Shown here: in pieces, positions 43,950 through 53,290 of the stretch
Layout: each line of letters begins with the position of its first letter
Position numbering within the stretch: the first letter of the stretch is position 1
Assembly: GCF_019285515.1 (NCBI RefSeq)
Contig: NZ_CP079095.1
Coordinates: 2,111,501 to 2,175,500, forward strand
Length of the DNA: 64,000 nt
Source of the DNA: Methylococcus sp. Mc7
GTDB lineage: Bacteria; Pseudomonadota; Gammaproteobacteria; Methylococcales; Methylococcaceae
Direction of reading: 5' to 3'
Made by a program: the position numbers and the translations under genes
The notes under the pieces: generated by a model
Told to the model about the DNA's origin: nothing
Seen by the model: the letters and a program-made list of their open reading frames with translations, nothing else
The model's database searches: none

Positions 43950-45701
43950 ATGTCCATCCCTGTCACGACCGCCGGCGTCCCGGCACGGAGCTTGGAGCGC
44001 TGGCTGCCGGCGTTCGCCTTTCTTTTCGCCGCATTCCTGCTGTTCACGCACCTGGGCGACGCGCCGCTGCTGAGCCCGGACGAGGGGCGCAACGCCCAGG
44101 TCGCGCGGGAGATGCGCGAGAGCGGCGCCTGGCTGGTGCCGACCTATGACGGCCTGACCTACCTGGACAAGCCGGCCTTCTATTTCAAGACGGTGGCCCT
44201 GTCGTTCGCGCTGTTCGGGGAGTCCGAGGCGGTGGCGCGGCTGTCTTCGGCGCTGTTCGCGCTGTCGCTGCTGGCCGCGCTGTTCCTGTTCTGCCGCCGG
44301 GTCTACGACACGCGCACGGCCAGTCTCGCGGTGCTGGTGGTGGCGGCGACGCCCTTGTACTGGGCCTTCGCCCGAATCGTCATCTTCGACATGACGCTGG
44401 CGTTCTTCGTGTGCTCCGCCGTCTTCGCCTGCTATCTGGCGGAAGAATACGAGGGCAGGCAGCGGGAACGCTGGTACCGGGTCGGCGCCCTGGCGGCGGG
44501 CTTCGCAACCCTGGTGAAGGGGCCGGTCGGCTTCATCGTGCCCAGCCTCGTCGTCGCGGCGTTCAACAAGCTCGACGGGCGCGAGGGCGCCCTGCGGCGC
44601 TGCTTCGCCTGGCCGAACTGGCTGATCTTCCTGGCGGTGGTGCTGCCCTGGTTCGTCGGCGTGTCGCTGCAATGCCCGGATTTCCCCTATTACGGGATCA
44701 TGAAGGAGTCGGTGTCCCGCTTCACCACCACCGAATTCCGCCGTACCCAGCCGTTCTATTTCTACGCCGTCATCATCGCGAGCTGCTTCTTCGCCTGGAG
44801 CCTGCTGCTGCCGGAGTCGATCGTGGCGGCCTGGCGGGCCCGGCGGCGCTGGTCGCGGCCGGACCGGCTGTTCATCGTCTGGGCCGTCGTGGTGGTTGCA
44901 TTCTTCTCCATGTCGCAATCCAAGCTGCCCGGCTACATCCTGACCGCCGTCGTCGCCCTCGGGGTGCTCGCCGCCCGCGTTTTCGCCCTCGCGCTGGCGA
45001 ACGGGGCGGGGCGGGCCGCAGCCATCGTGCATCGCGGCACCGTCGCGCTGTTCGCTCTCGCCGCGCCGGTGGCCGTCGTCTGCGCCACCGCCGCATCCGA
45101 TGCCCTGTGGCTGGAGCGGGTGCTGGGGCTGAAGCGCAAGACGGCGGAATTTCTCCAGCCGGGTTTGTTGGCGATGGTCGTCTCGCTGGGCGTGGTGACC
45201 GCGCTGGCCGCGTTCGCCTGGCGGCGGCGCGATTTCAGGGTGGCATTCGCCGCCTTTCTCAGCTTTCCGGCGCTGCTGATCACGCTGAATTTCGATCTGC
45301 TCGCGGACTATGCCGACAGCCGCTCGGGGCGCCGGCTGGCGGCGCACATGCCGGATCTGCCCGCCGAGGTGGAAATCGCCTGCCTGGATTGCCTGCCCAA
45401 CGGTCTGCCGTTTTATCTCAAGCGGTTGATCACCGTCATCAGCGACGAAGGGCGGGAGTTCACCAGCAACTATGTGCCGTTCAGCCTCAAGAGCGGCAAG
45501 CCCTGGCCGGAGCGGGTGGTGCCGCTGGCGCAGCGGGATGCCTGGCTGGCCGGCCGCGACCACCCGGTGTTCCTGATGGCGCGGGGGGACGACGTGGAGC
45601 AGCTCGATACGATTGCCGAAAAATACGGTGCCAGCCAGATCGAACTGGGGTTCGGCTATTGGGGGGTCCTGCTGGCTCCTCACCAGAAGGAAGGACTTTG
45701 A
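43950..45701 (+). CDS. ArnT-like integral-membrane glycosyltransferase
   Basis: From ATG 43950 the 583-residue protein begins with a hydrophobic helix and APLLSPDEGRNAQVAREM, the conserved acidic signature of the PMT/ArnT (GT83-type) fold, then LDKPAFYFKTVA, about twelve membrane segments and a periplasmic C-terminal domain. It transfers a sugar from a polyprenyl-phosphate donor to a lipid or protein acceptor. An asparagine synthetase gene starts 1 bp after its stop, so the two are co-translated. The longer upstream frame overlaps the Rap1a-like gene and is not native. Confidence 0.88.
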   Translation: MSIPVTTAGVPARSLERWLPAFAFLFAAFLLFTHLGDAPLLSPDEGRNAQVAREMRESGAWLVPTYDGLTYLDKPAFYFKTVALSFALFGESEAVARLSSALFALSLLAALFLFCRRVYDTRTASLAVLVVAATPLYWAFARIVIFDMTLAFFVCSAVFACYLAEEYEGRQRERWYRVGALAAGFATLVKGPVGFIVPSLVVAAFNKLDGREGALRRCFAWPNWLIFLAVVLPWFVGVSLQCPDFPYYGIMKESVSRFTTTEFRRTQPFYFYAVIIASCFFAWSLLLPESIVAAWRARRRWSRPDRLFIVWAVVVVAFFSMSQSKLPGYILTAVVALGVLAARVFALALANGAGRAAAIVHRGTVALFALAAPVAVVCATAASDALWLERVLGLKRKTAEFLQPGLLAMVVSLGVVTALAAFAWRRRDFRVAFAAFLSFPALLITLNFDLLADYADSRSGRRLAAHMPDLPAEVEIACLDCLPNGLPFYLKRLITVISDEGREFTSNYVPFSLKSGKPWPERVVPLAQRDAWLAGRDHPVFLMARGDDVEQLDTIAEKYGASQIELGFGYWGVLLAPHQKEGL

Positions 45702-45702
45702 C

Positions 45703-47550
45703 ATGTGCGGGATCAGCGGACTGGTGCAGTTGGAAGGCGCGGCCGACAGGAGCGCGATGCGGCGCAGCGTGGAAACCATGGTCAAGGCGCTGGCCCACCG
45801 CGGTCCCGACGACTCCGGCGTGGCCGGCGACGGCGCGGCGGTGTTCGGCATGGCCCGCCTGGCGATCCGCGGCTGCCACGACGGCAAACAGCCGATGGTG
45901 GATGCCGAGACCGGCGTGATGATGGTCTGCAACGGCGAGATCGATAACCACGCCGAACTCCGCGGCTGGCTGGCGGAGCGCGGGAGGGTGGTCGAGCACG
46001 CGACCGACGTGGCCGTGATCCCTGGACTCTACCTCGAGCTGGGCGATGCCTTCGTCGAGCGGCTGGTCGGCGCCTTTGCCCTCGCCGTCTGGGACCCCCG
46101 CAATGGCCGGTTGCTGCTCGCCCGCGACCGGGCCGGCGAGCGTCCGCTGTTCTACGCTTGCCGCGACGGCCGGGTCGGCTTCGCCTCCCAGGCGGCCGCG
46201 CTGGTGGCTGGGAGCAGCGAGCCGTATCCGGCCGACAAGGCGGCTGTACAGGCATTCCTCAAGGCCGGCTATTTCGAGGCCCCGGCCAGCCCCTTCGCCG
46301 GCATGCGGAAAGTGCTGCCGGGCGAGCGGATCGCCATCGACGTCAAGGGCGTCGAGAGCACCCGCTACTGGCGCCTGAATTTCACCCGCGGCCCGGCGCG
46401 CAAGAATCCCCTGGACGAGTTCGACGCGGTGTTCCGCGAGGCGGTGCGCCGCCAGAGCGAAGTCGAGGTCGATTTCGGCGCCTTCTTGAGCGGCGGGGTC
46501 GATTCCTCCCTGGTCACGGCGGTGATGCGCAGCGTCCATCCGGACCGCAAACTCAAGGCCTTCGGCCTGCGCTTCAGCGAAAGTTCCTACGACGAAGGCG
46601 TCTTCGCCGAGCGCGTGGCCGAATCCTTGGGGGTCGACTACACCCCGATCTGGGTACGGCCCGAAGATTTCCCCGAGACCATCGCCGATCTGGTCCGCCA
46701 GTCCGGCGAGCCGCTGGCCGATCCGGCCTGGGTGCCCACTGCCCTGCTGGCCCGGCGCGCCTCCGACGAGGTGCGGGTGGCGCTGGTGGGGGAGGGCGCG
46801 GACGAATTGTTCGGCGGCTATCCCACCTATTTCGGCGCCCGCATGGCCGAGCGCTACAGCCGCCTGCCGGGAGGACTGCGGGCGTTGATCCGCAAGGCGG
46901 TGGAAGCCTGGCCGGTGAGCGACAAGAAAGTGACGGTGTCGTTCCTGCTCAAGCGCTTCGTCCAGGGCGACGAACTGGATTTCCTGGCGCGCCACGTTCT
47001 GTGGACGTCCAGCATTTCGCCCGCGCTGCTGCGGCGGCTGGGCGTGACGCCGCCCGAAGCGGCGCGTGTCGCCGGCCCCCGCGAAACCATGCTCGACCGG
47101 CTGCAGCAGCACGACCTGGAAACCTCCCTGGCCGAGGGCCTGCTGACCAAGGCCGACCGCGCCAGCATGCGCTCCGCGCTGGAGCTGCGGGCGCCGTTCC
47201 TGGACAAGGACGTGATCGAATTCGCCGCCACCCTGCCCGAGCGCGACCGCGTGCAAGGCCTGGAAACCAAGGTGTTCCTCAAGCGCATGGCGCTGCGCTA
47301 TCTGCCGAAGGACATCGTCTACCGCAAGAAGCGAGGACTGTCCGTGCCGCTGAGCGCCTGGCTGCGGGGTCCCTTGCATGATTGGGCCGAAGCCCGGATT
47401 TCCAATCCGCGTCTGGAAGAAATCGGCATCGACCGCACCGCCGCCCTGGACCTGCTGCGCGAGCACGACCGCCGCAGCGCCGACCATGCCCGCGCGCTGT
47501 GGACCTTGATCGTCGTCAGCGAATGGCTGGAGTGGAAGGCCGGGGTTTAA
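45703..47550 (+). CDS. asnB: Asparagine synthase (glutamine-hydrolysing)
   Basis: The 615-residue enzyme starts MCGISGLVQ with the catalytic Cys at position 2, has ALAHRGPDDSG and CNGEIDNHAEL in the glutaminase domain, and FLSGGVDSSLVTAV (P-loop for ATP pyrophosphatase), GEGADELFGGYPTY and KADRASM in the synthetase domain. It amidates Asp or an aspartate-like substrate from Gln. Cotranscription with an ArnT-like glycosyltransferase suggests the paralog family that modifies surface polymers, though plain asparagine synthesis is also possible. Confidence 0.92.
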   Translation: MCGISGLVQLEGAADRSAMRRSVETMVKALAHRGPDDSGVAGDGAAVFGMARLAIRGCHDGKQPMVDAETGVMMVCNGEIDNHAELRGWLAERGRVVEHATDVAVIPGLYLELGDAFVERLVGAFALAVWDPRNGRLLLARDRAGERPLFYACRDGRVGFASQAAALVAGSSEPYPADKAAVQAFLKAGYFEAPASPFAGMRKVLPGERIAIDVKGVESTRYWRLNFTRGPARKNPLDEFDAVFREAVRRQSEVEVDFGAFLSGGVDSSLVTAVMRSVHPDRKLKAFGLRFSESSYDEGVFAERVAESLGVDYTPIWVRPEDFPETIADLVRQSGEPLADPAWVPTALLARRASDEVRVALVGEGADELFGGYPTYFGARMAERYSRLPGGLRALIRKAVEAWPVSDKKVTVSFLLKRFVQGDELDFLARHVLWTSSISPALLRRLGVTPPEAARVAGPRETMLDRLQQHDLETSLAEGLLTKADRASMRSALELRAPFLDKDVIEFAATLPERDRVQGLETKVFLKRMALRYLPKDIVYRKKRGLSVPLSAWLRGPLHDWAEARISNPRLEEIGIDRTAALDLLREHDRRSADHARALWTLIVVSEWLEWKAGV

Positions 47551-47566
47551 GGGTACCCGGATTCGT

Positions 47567-47800
47567 TCACCGCTTGACTGCGGTCTGGTAGACGGCGTCG
47601 CGCTCGCGTTTGCCCACGGCCACGACCAGTACGAGCAGTTCGGAATCCCGAACTTCATACACCAGGCGGTAGCCCGCCGATCGCAGTTTGATCTGGTAGC
47701 GGTCATTCCGTCCGGACAACTGTGCCGCCGGAACGCGTGGATCGGCCAAGCGTTCGACCCGCTTCTTTGTAGCCGGCTCATACGACAAGCTCCAGCGCAT
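47567..47800 (-). pseudogene. RelE/ParE-type toxin, 5'-truncated
   Basis: The last 66 codons (ending at 47567) read ERLADPRVPAAQLSGRNDRY, YQIKLRSAGYRLVYEVRD and VLVVAVGKRERDAVYQTA, clearly a RelE C-terminus. Before about 47767 the frame changes to MRWSLSYEPATK, antisense to the gene starting at 47826 on the other strand. The usual N-terminal ~25 residues, including the first helix pair, are therefore missing. A deletion or recombination joined the two. No antitoxin gene adjoins. Confidence 0.75.
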
Positions 47801-47825
47801 CCTGGCCGGCGACGACTGGGAGAAG

Positions 47826-48332
47826 GTGATCAACGGCAACGCCGATCCGCTGTACCGGCTCAGGCGGGTAGGGGATATCATGCCGGCCATGGACGATTTA
47901 AGCCAAGGAATACTCAAAGGACTGCTAGGGCGGGCAGAGGCCTCCAAAGCGAAAGGGGCTGACTTGCTTAGGGACCTGTGGATAAATCCAGGCGGATTCG
48001 ATCGGCATGTCGTCAAGCGCGTTACACGGGGTCACGCCGAAGATGCTGGTGATTACGCGTCCAAGACGTTTGGAGCAATTGCCGCCGCAAGGAAGCTGGT
48101 AATCGCTATGCCAGCCAATAAGGATGGCTTGGTGAGCGGAAAGATCAGCGCCGTGATGGACCGGTGGGTAGTGATTTTTAGCGAAGACGGGCGCATAGTG
48201 ACATCCTACCCTTTCGACCCAAACAAGGTGACATTCGAAGAGCGTCACCGCCAGAACGGGGACAGCATCCATGAGTGCACTATCAGCAGAGAAATTAGCC
48301 GACTATTTGCACGAGTATTCGGTCTATCTTGA
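47826..48332 (+). CDS. Possible nuclease-toxin domain protein, probably truncated
   Basis: A 168-residue frame from GTG 47826; it stays open further upstream to the junction with relE, so the true start may be lost. The C-terminal half has the sequence DRHVVKRVTRGHAEDAG, DYASKTFGAIAAARK and RWVVIFSEDGRIVTSYPFDP. An early His followed by a strand-rich end with DG-x-I-x-T is what I would expect of BECR-fold ribonuclease domains at the ends of phage head or contact-toxin proteins. This is pattern-level inference. The composition is less GC-rich than its neighbours. Confidence 0.4.
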   Translation: MINGNADPLYRLRRVGDIMPAMDDLSQGILKGLLGRAEASKAKGADLLRDLWINPGGFDRHVVKRVTRGHAEDAGDYASKTFGAIAAARKLVIAMPANKDGLVSGKISAVMDRWVVIFSEDGRIVTSYPFDPNKVTFEERHRQNGDSIHECTISREISRLFARVFGLS

Positions 48333-48570
48333 ATACTGGTCCCCAGACGAAGGGGACAGCCATGAAATGCTCGGGGCGCGGGAAATACTGGGCAAGAACG
48401 CCGGACGCCTGACATCCGCAGAGGCTGAGGAGCTGGCGAGGCTCGACCGGAAGGCTATACGGCTGATGCAGACTTATCGCGGAAGGGACACGTGGGACGT
48501 GAAGATGCTCAGAGAGACCGCACGGCTGGCTCACGAGCACTTGACGTCTCGGGAAGCATCTGCCGCCTAA
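48271..48570 (+). CDS. Small acidic helical protein, possible immunity partner
   Basis: A 99-residue protein (ATG 48271) overlapping the end of the preceding gene by 62 bp. It is helical and acidic: ADYLHEYSVYLEYWSPDEGD, SAEAEELARLDRKAIRLM, LRETARLAHEHL. No family is recognised. The tight overlap with a possible nuclease toxin suggests an antitoxin or immunity protein. I see nothing in the following 48571-48811. Confidence 0.45.
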   Translation: MSALSAEKLADYLHEYSVYLEYWSPDEGDSHEMLGAREILGKNAGRLTSAEAEELARLDRKAIRLMQTYRGRDTWDVKMLRETARLAHEHLTSREASAA

Positions 48571-48811
48571 TTATCTCCGGTCGAAACGGAGTTTTCCGCT
48601 CTCACCCGCACTTTTTCCGGAATCACTACTTCCCAGGTATCGCAACACGCCTTTGACGGGTACTCGGCTTCGGTTTCGTCTTGCCGGCGGACGATGCAGA
48701 ATGTCTGGGATTCCGGCCAATGAATCGAGCAACGGATGGTTCGGCTCGATGCGCGTCAGCGTCAAAGTTGTCCCTGACCGTGTCATCACGACGAAAGCCT
48801 TGGGGGGAGCC

Positions 48812-49609
48812 TTACACCGGCTGCCGGGCGGCTGCGTCGGGGAGCCATCCGCCCAAGGCCGCCAAGCCGATGCCCCGTCCCGCCAGTTCCATGCGCAGGC
48901 GCCGGGCGAAGGCCGCGGCGTCCGGACCGTCGCCGTGCAGGCAGAGGGTGTCCACGGGTATCGCGATGACCGTCCCGTCGCGGGCGGTCACTTCGCCGCG
49001 CTCCACCATGCTCAGGACTTGGGCGACGGCTTCGGCCGGATTCCCGATCAGGGCGTCGGGCCGGCTGCGCGGTGTCAGGGTGCCGTCCGGTTCGTAGCGG
49101 CGGTCGGCGAAGCCTTCCCGCGCGACCGCCAGGCCCGCCGCCTCTCCGGCCTGGACGAGATGCGAGCCGGCGGGTCCCACCAGGATGAGGTTCGCGTCGA
49201 AGGCTCGGACCGCGGCGGCAACCGCTTCGGCCATGGCCGCATCGGACGCCGCTTGGCCGTACAGCGCGCCGTGCGGCTTGACGTGGACCAGCCGCGCGCC
49301 GGCGGCCCTGGCGAAACCGGCCAGCGCGCCGATCTGGTAGAGCACCAGGTTGCGGATTTCGTCCGGACGCAATGCCATGGGGCGGCGCCCGAAGCCCTGG
49401 CGGTCCGGTAGCGATGGGTGGGCGCCGAGGGCGACGCCACGGCTCACTGCGAGACGTACCGTTTCCGCCATGACGTCCGGATCGCCGGCGTGGAAGCCGC
49501 AGGCGATGTTGGCCGAGGTGACCAGTTCCAACAGGATGTCGTCCTGGCCCATGCGCCAGGGGCCGAAGCTTTCGCCGAGATCGGCGTTGAGGTCGATGGT
49601 TCGTGCCAT
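48812..49609 (-). CDS. pxpA: 5-oxoprolinase subunit A (LamB/YcsF family)
   Basis: The 265-residue protein opens TIDLNADLGESFGPWRMG and has SANIACGFHAGDPDVMAETV, GAHPSLPDRQGFGRR, VKPHGALYG and VDTLCLHGD, the LamB/YcsF signature. It opens 5-oxoproline to glutamate with PxpB and PxpC in an ATP-driven reaction. It is the last gene of the operon, 8 bp after pxpC. Confidence 0.95.
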   Translation of the reverse strand: MARTIDLNADLGESFGPWRMGQDDILLELVTSANIACGFHAGDPDVMAETVRLAVSRGVALGAHPSLPDRQGFGRRPMALRPDEIRNLVLYQIGALAGFARAAGARLVHVKPHGALYGQAASDAAMAEAVAAAVRAFDANLILVGPAGSHLVQAGEAAGLAVAREGFADRRYEPDGTLTPRSRPDALIGNPAEAVAQVLSMVERGEVTARDGTVIAIPVDTLCLHGDGPDAAAFARRLRMELAGRGIGLAALGGWLPDAAARQPV

Positions 49610-49617
49610 GCGAGTTC

Positions 49618-50607
49618 TCACGAGGATGGGCTGTTCAATGGCCAGCGCAGGTCCAGGCTGGTGCGCAGCCGGCGGAGCTGGAGGGCGCGGATGCGGTACA
49701 GCGTCTGCGCTCGTTCCACCGGAATGGGTTCGAAGCGGACGGTCTCTCCCGGTCTCAACTGTGCGAGCCGCGGATGGTCGACGCTCGCCACCGTGCCCAG
49801 CACCGGATAGCCGCCGGTGGTCTGGCGGTCCGCCCCCAGCAGGATGGGCTGGCCGCCCGGCGGCAGTTGCAGCGTGCCGAAGGTGACGCCGGCGGAGAGC
49901 CGTTCGGCTGCGGCCAGGCGCAACGGCGGCCCTTCCAGGCGCAAGCCCATCCGGTCGGACGCCTGGCCGACCCGGAAAGCCTCCGCCTCGAGCGCGCGCC
50001 GGTCTTCGTCGGGCAGGGTCTGCCAGGCCGGTCCCGGAATCAGGCGCAGCCGCGCCGGGTATTCCAGCGGCAGCGCCCTGTTCCACGCCGCGGACCAGGC
50101 TGGTACGTAAGGGCGTGACGGGTCGTCCGGCAGGGCCAAGCCGCTTTCGCCCGTCTCGATGACATCGCCCTTGCCGAGCGGACGTCCCCCCAATCCTCCG
50201 AACCCCGCCCGAAGGTCGGTGCCGCGGCTGCCCAGCACAAGCCCGACTTCGAAACCGCCGGCCACCGCCAGATAGGCGCGGCAGCCCAGGCGAGGCCTGC
50301 CGAAGCCGAGCCGCGAGCCGGCAGGGAGCCACACCGGCCGCCAGCCGGCGAGGGGTCTCCCGTCCACTTCCGCGGAGAGATCGGCGCCGGTGAGGGACAC
50401 CCAGGCGCCGCGCTCGAAGCTCAGCCTCGGGCCCTGGAGCGTCATTTCCAACACCGCGGCTGCCGGCGGATTGCCCACCAGCGCATTGGCGATGGCGGCG
50501 GAGTAGCTGTCCATGGCGCCGCCCGGCGTCACGCCCAGATGCTGGCAGCCGGGCCGGCCCAGGTCCTGCAGTGTACTCAGGAGGCCGGGGTGTTCGACCC
50601 GGATCAC
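49618..50607 (-). CDS. pxpC: 5-oxoprolinase subunit C (biotin-dependent carboxyltransferase family)
   Basis: From GTG 50607 the 329-residue protein has VEHPGLLSTLQDLGRPGCQHLGV, GGAMDSYSAAIANALVGN, WRPVWLPAG and GGYPVLGTVASVDHPRLAQLRPG, the PxpC/KipA pattern. It is the partner of PxpB, with which it forms the ATP- and substrate-handling subcomplex. Its GTG start overlaps the pxpB stop (GTGA), supporting translational coupling. A longer frame upstream runs through pxpB. Confidence 0.95.
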   Translation of the reverse strand: MIRVEHPGLLSTLQDLGRPGCQHLGVTPGGAMDSYSAAIANALVGNPPAAAVLEMTLQGPRLSFERGAWVSLTGADLSAEVDGRPLAGWRPVWLPAGSRLGFGRPRLGCRAYLAVAGGFEVGLVLGSRGTDLRAGFGGLGGRPLGKGDVIETGESGLALPDDPSRPYVPAWSAAWNRALPLEYPARLRLIPGPAWQTLPDEDRRALEAEAFRVGQASDRMGLRLEGPPLRLAAAERLSAGVTFGTLQLPPGGQPILLGADRQTTGGYPVLGTVASVDHPRLAQLRPGETVRFEPIPVERAQTLYRIRALQLRRLRTSLDLRWPLNSPSS

Positions 50608-51293
50608 CGGTCCTCCCCCCTCATGCACGACTCGAATTCGTCCGGTCCGATCGGCACGAAGCGCAGCCGGTCGCCCGGAGCCAAAAGGCAAGGCGGCTCG
50701 CGCAGCGGATCGAACAGGCGCAGGGGTGTGCGGCCGATGAGCCGCCAGCCGCCAGGGCTGGCCTGCGGATAGATGCCGGTCTGCTCCCCTGCGATCCCGA
50801 CCGCTCCCGCCGGTACGCTGGAACGCGGCGTGCCGCGGCGGGGCGTCGCCAAGTCCGGATCGAGGCCGCCCAGATAGGCGAATCCCGGCGTGAAGCCGAG
50901 AAAATACACGAGGTATTCGCCGCCGCTGTGACGGGCGGTCACCTCGTCCGGGGTGAGCCCGCAATGGCGGGCCACTTCGTCCAGATCCGGCCCGTGCTCA
51001 CCGCCGTAGCAGACCGGGATGAGGAGATGCCGGTCTTCGAGAGCGATGCCGCCTTCGTCCGCGAGGTACGGCATCACCGCTTCGACCAGTCCGTCATGGC
51101 TCCAGACGCCAGGATCGTAATGCAGCGTCAGGCTGGCGTAAGCCGGGACCCGGTCGGTGACGCCGGGCAGGTCCGCCAGCGCCTTCGACAGGGCGACTGC
51201 ACGCCGGTTCAGCGCCGGATCGATCCGGTCGCCGAAAACGATCAGCAGGGCGCTGTCGCCCAGCGGCGCGAGGCGGGGCGGGCTGAGGCTCAT
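50604..51293 (-). CDS. pxpB: 5-oxoprolinase subunit B
   Basis: The 229-residue protein has APLGDSALLIVFGDRID, IPVCYGGEHGPDLDEVARHCGLTPDEV, FLGFTPGFAYLGGLD and PAGAVGIAGEQTGIYP, all typical of PxpB/KipI. With PxpC and PxpA it hydrolyses 5-oxoproline. It starts 4 bp after the stop of a 111-residue unknown, so the operon reaches further upstream. Confidence 0.95.
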   Translation of the reverse strand: MSLSPPRLAPLGDSALLIVFGDRIDPALNRRAVALSKALADLPGVTDRVPAYASLTLHYDPGVWSHDGLVEAVMPYLADEGGIALEDRHLLIPVCYGGEHGPDLDEVARHCGLTPDEVTARHSGGEYLVYFLGFTPGFAYLGGLDPDLATPRRGTPRSSVPAGAVGIAGEQTGIYPQASPGGWRLIGRTPLRLFDPLREPPCLLAPGDRLRFVPIGPDEFESCMRGEDR

Positions 51294-51297
51294 GGGC

Positions 51298-51633
51298 TCA
51301 CGTCTGGCGCTCGGCTTTCAGTTCCGAGTCGTCGCCCAGATGTAAGAAGATGCGTCCCTCGGCCTGCTCGCCGCAGGTACGAAGCCAGCCGCGTCCGCTC
51401 ACCGGATCGTTCTCGTCGAAACCCGACCAGGAAAAATCGAAGCGCGGTCTGCCATCGATCGTTTCGATCCGTCCGTCGAGATCGCCCTGTACCAGGCCGA
51501 ACTGGAAGCTGCCGGTCAGGTCCTTACGGATCGTGATGTGAGCCGGCACTTCCATGTCGAAATAGTCGGCATCCCACTGTTCCATTTCCGTGATGCGCCA
51601 CGTGCCCGTGAAGGCGGAAGCGGCTTTTATCAT
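51298..51633 (-). CDS. Small conserved-looking protein upstream of pxpB
   Basis: From ATG 51633 the 111-residue protein reads like a single beta-barrel: FTGTWRITEMEQWDADYFD, AHITIRKDLTGSFQFGLVQGDLDGRIE, RPRFDFSWSGFDENDPVSGRGW. I recognise no named family. It overlaps the stop of the preceding 394-residue gene (ATGA) and sits 4 bp before pxpB. No signal peptide is seen, so it is likely cytoplasmic. Confidence 0.6.
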   Translation of the reverse strand: MIKAASAFTGTWRITEMEQWDADYFDMEVPAHITIRKDLTGSFQFGLVQGDLDGRIETIDGRPRFDFSWSGFDENDPVSGRGWLRTCGEQAEGRIFLHLGDDSELKAERQT

Positions 51634-52814
51634 GCTTTCCCCCGGCCGATCCCGGCCTTGTCGAGTCGGGCAACCCAAGCGGCGCGTTTGCCATGGCTGG
51701 CCTGCAAGCGGGCCAGGCCCAGGTCGAAATCGGCAGGTCGCCCCGCCAAAGCCAGCGCGTCGGCAAGTTCCCTCACCGCGTGGAGCGCCTGATCGTAAGC
51801 GGCTCCGGAACCCCGTTGCAGCGTCTGGTCGATGGATGCCCATATTTCATCGGCCTGCTCGGACAGTCGGCGGAGATACTTTTCCCGCTCTTCACGTTGC
51901 CGGGCCGCCAGGGCGTCCGCTGCCCGCCGTTCGCGATCCAGCCGAGCCGTTCGGGCCTCGTCATAGCCTTCCGCGATCCGGGCGAGGGTACGGCGCTCCG
52001 CGTATGTCTGCCCAGGCCGCTGTTGCGACCGTTGCCATGCGAGGAAGCGCCCTTTCAGCTCCCGTTCGGCCTGCTGGCCGGCTCCGGCGAGCAGGAGGCG
52101 GAGAGTTTTCCGCATGTCTTCCGGTGATTGCAGCGACAGCCAGGCATCGGCCTGGCCGTCCGAGTCTGCGGAGTCCTCCGTATTCGGGCTCGCCACAGCC
52201 GCAGCCGAGAGCCAGTCGGGGTCGATCAGCAGGAATTCCACCAGCGCCGCCTGGGCGGGCGTGAGGGACTGCAGGCCAGGCGGTACCGGCGGTTCGACGT
52301 CCGTGTCATCCACTTCATCGTTGCAGACGCCTGCGAGCCAGCCAAGGTACAAGGGCCGCAAGTCGCCCCGGAGCAACTCATCGCGCAGGGGCAGCAGCCG
52401 GATCATCCAGCCTGGTCCGTCGGCTTCGGTCCAGAATCGTTCCAACTCCCCGGAGTCGTCATGAAAGCACCAGTCGAGAATCCAATGATCTGCGGTGCGA
52501 TGGACGCTGAAGGCGCTGTCAAGGCCGTCCGGTGATGGTGGGGTGAATTCCTTCAGGGTGGCCTCGTCGAATGTCTCGCGCGGCAGGCGCAGCAGCAGGC
52601 GGCAGCTGCCCCAGTTGGCGGAGTAGACATGGGCGTCGAAATACCGCTCTACCCATGCCAGCGGATCCCCCTTGAGATCACCCCAGTGGTATTCGTTGAT
52701 GAAGCCGGTCGCGGTGATGGCGGCGCGTGACGAGTGGGAACGCAGTTCGGTCTGTTGTTGGGGCGTCAGCGGCCGGTCGACAGCCGCGAATTCGTAGTAT
52801 TGGTATTCGCTCAT
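51630..52814 (-). CDS. Uncharacterised 394-residue protein
   Basis: A soluble protein with no signal peptide. It begins YQYYEFAAVDRPLTPQQQTEL, has a WVERYFDAHVYSANWGSCRL segment, a variable acidic middle, and a C-terminal helical region with a long predicted coiled coil (RTARLDRERRAADALAARQR, about residues 280-320). I recall similar proteins only as uncharacterised. It overlaps the next gene (ATGA) and so heads the operon ending in pxpA. The start is fixed by ATG 52814. Confidence 0.6.
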   Translation of the reverse strand: MSEYQYYEFAAVDRPLTPQQQTELRSHSSRAAITATGFINEYHWGDLKGDPLAWVERYFDAHVYSANWGSCRLLLRLPRETFDEATLKEFTPPSPDGLDSAFSVHRTADHWILDWCFHDDSGELERFWTEADGPGWMIRLLPLRDELLRGDLRPLYLGWLAGVCNDEVDDTDVEPPVPPGLQSLTPAQAALVEFLLIDPDWLSAAAVASPNTEDSADSDGQADAWLSLQSPEDMRKTLRLLLAGAGQQAERELKGRFLAWQRSQQRPGQTYAERRTLARIAEGYDEARTARLDRERRAADALAARQREEREKYLRRLSEQADEIWASIDQTLQRGSGAAYDQALHAVRELADALALAGRPADFDLGLARLQASHGKRAAWVARLDKAGIGRGKA

Positions 52815-53290
52815 GGAAAGACATCAGGCTTGGTGAATGGGCGGATTAGGTCAACTCGAAAGTCTACTTCGATTGAGAGGGAGGGGGCCAGGCATGGTGT
52901 CGAGATTTCACGTTCCAGTGAGGGGAACGCGGCGTGCTTGAATTTCGGGTCGAGCGGCTGCCTTGCCACAGAATCCCACCACGAAGTCTCCCCCCTGATC
53001 CTCAGCTATCGAGACCGGTGGCCCGGAAGTTCGCCGAGTGCCGGCCTATATTCCTTCCCTTGCTTTATTTCGTAACTGGGCCTAACGTTCTGAATGTGGC
53101 GTCGAAGGTAAGCTCAAACGGCTTGAGGTCGATTGCATCGCATTCATGGGACGCCGCTTGCATTGCGAACCACAATTAAGGGCCAATGCGTCGGAGCGTC
53201 AGTCAAGGTTATTTCATAACGATTTCCAGGCTCCCCCGCTTTTTTTCCTAAATGCTGGCCAAGATAGAAAACGACCATTAGGAGAGCGAA
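52815..53290. other. Intergenic region without a recognisable gene
   Basis: This 476-bp divergent region between the 394-residue gene and the secreted-protein gene has several short frames but none with coding character. A TTAGGAGAGCG ribosome binding site at about 53279-53288 serves the gene at 53291. I found no clear promoter, riboswitch or repeat. Confidence 0.4.
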
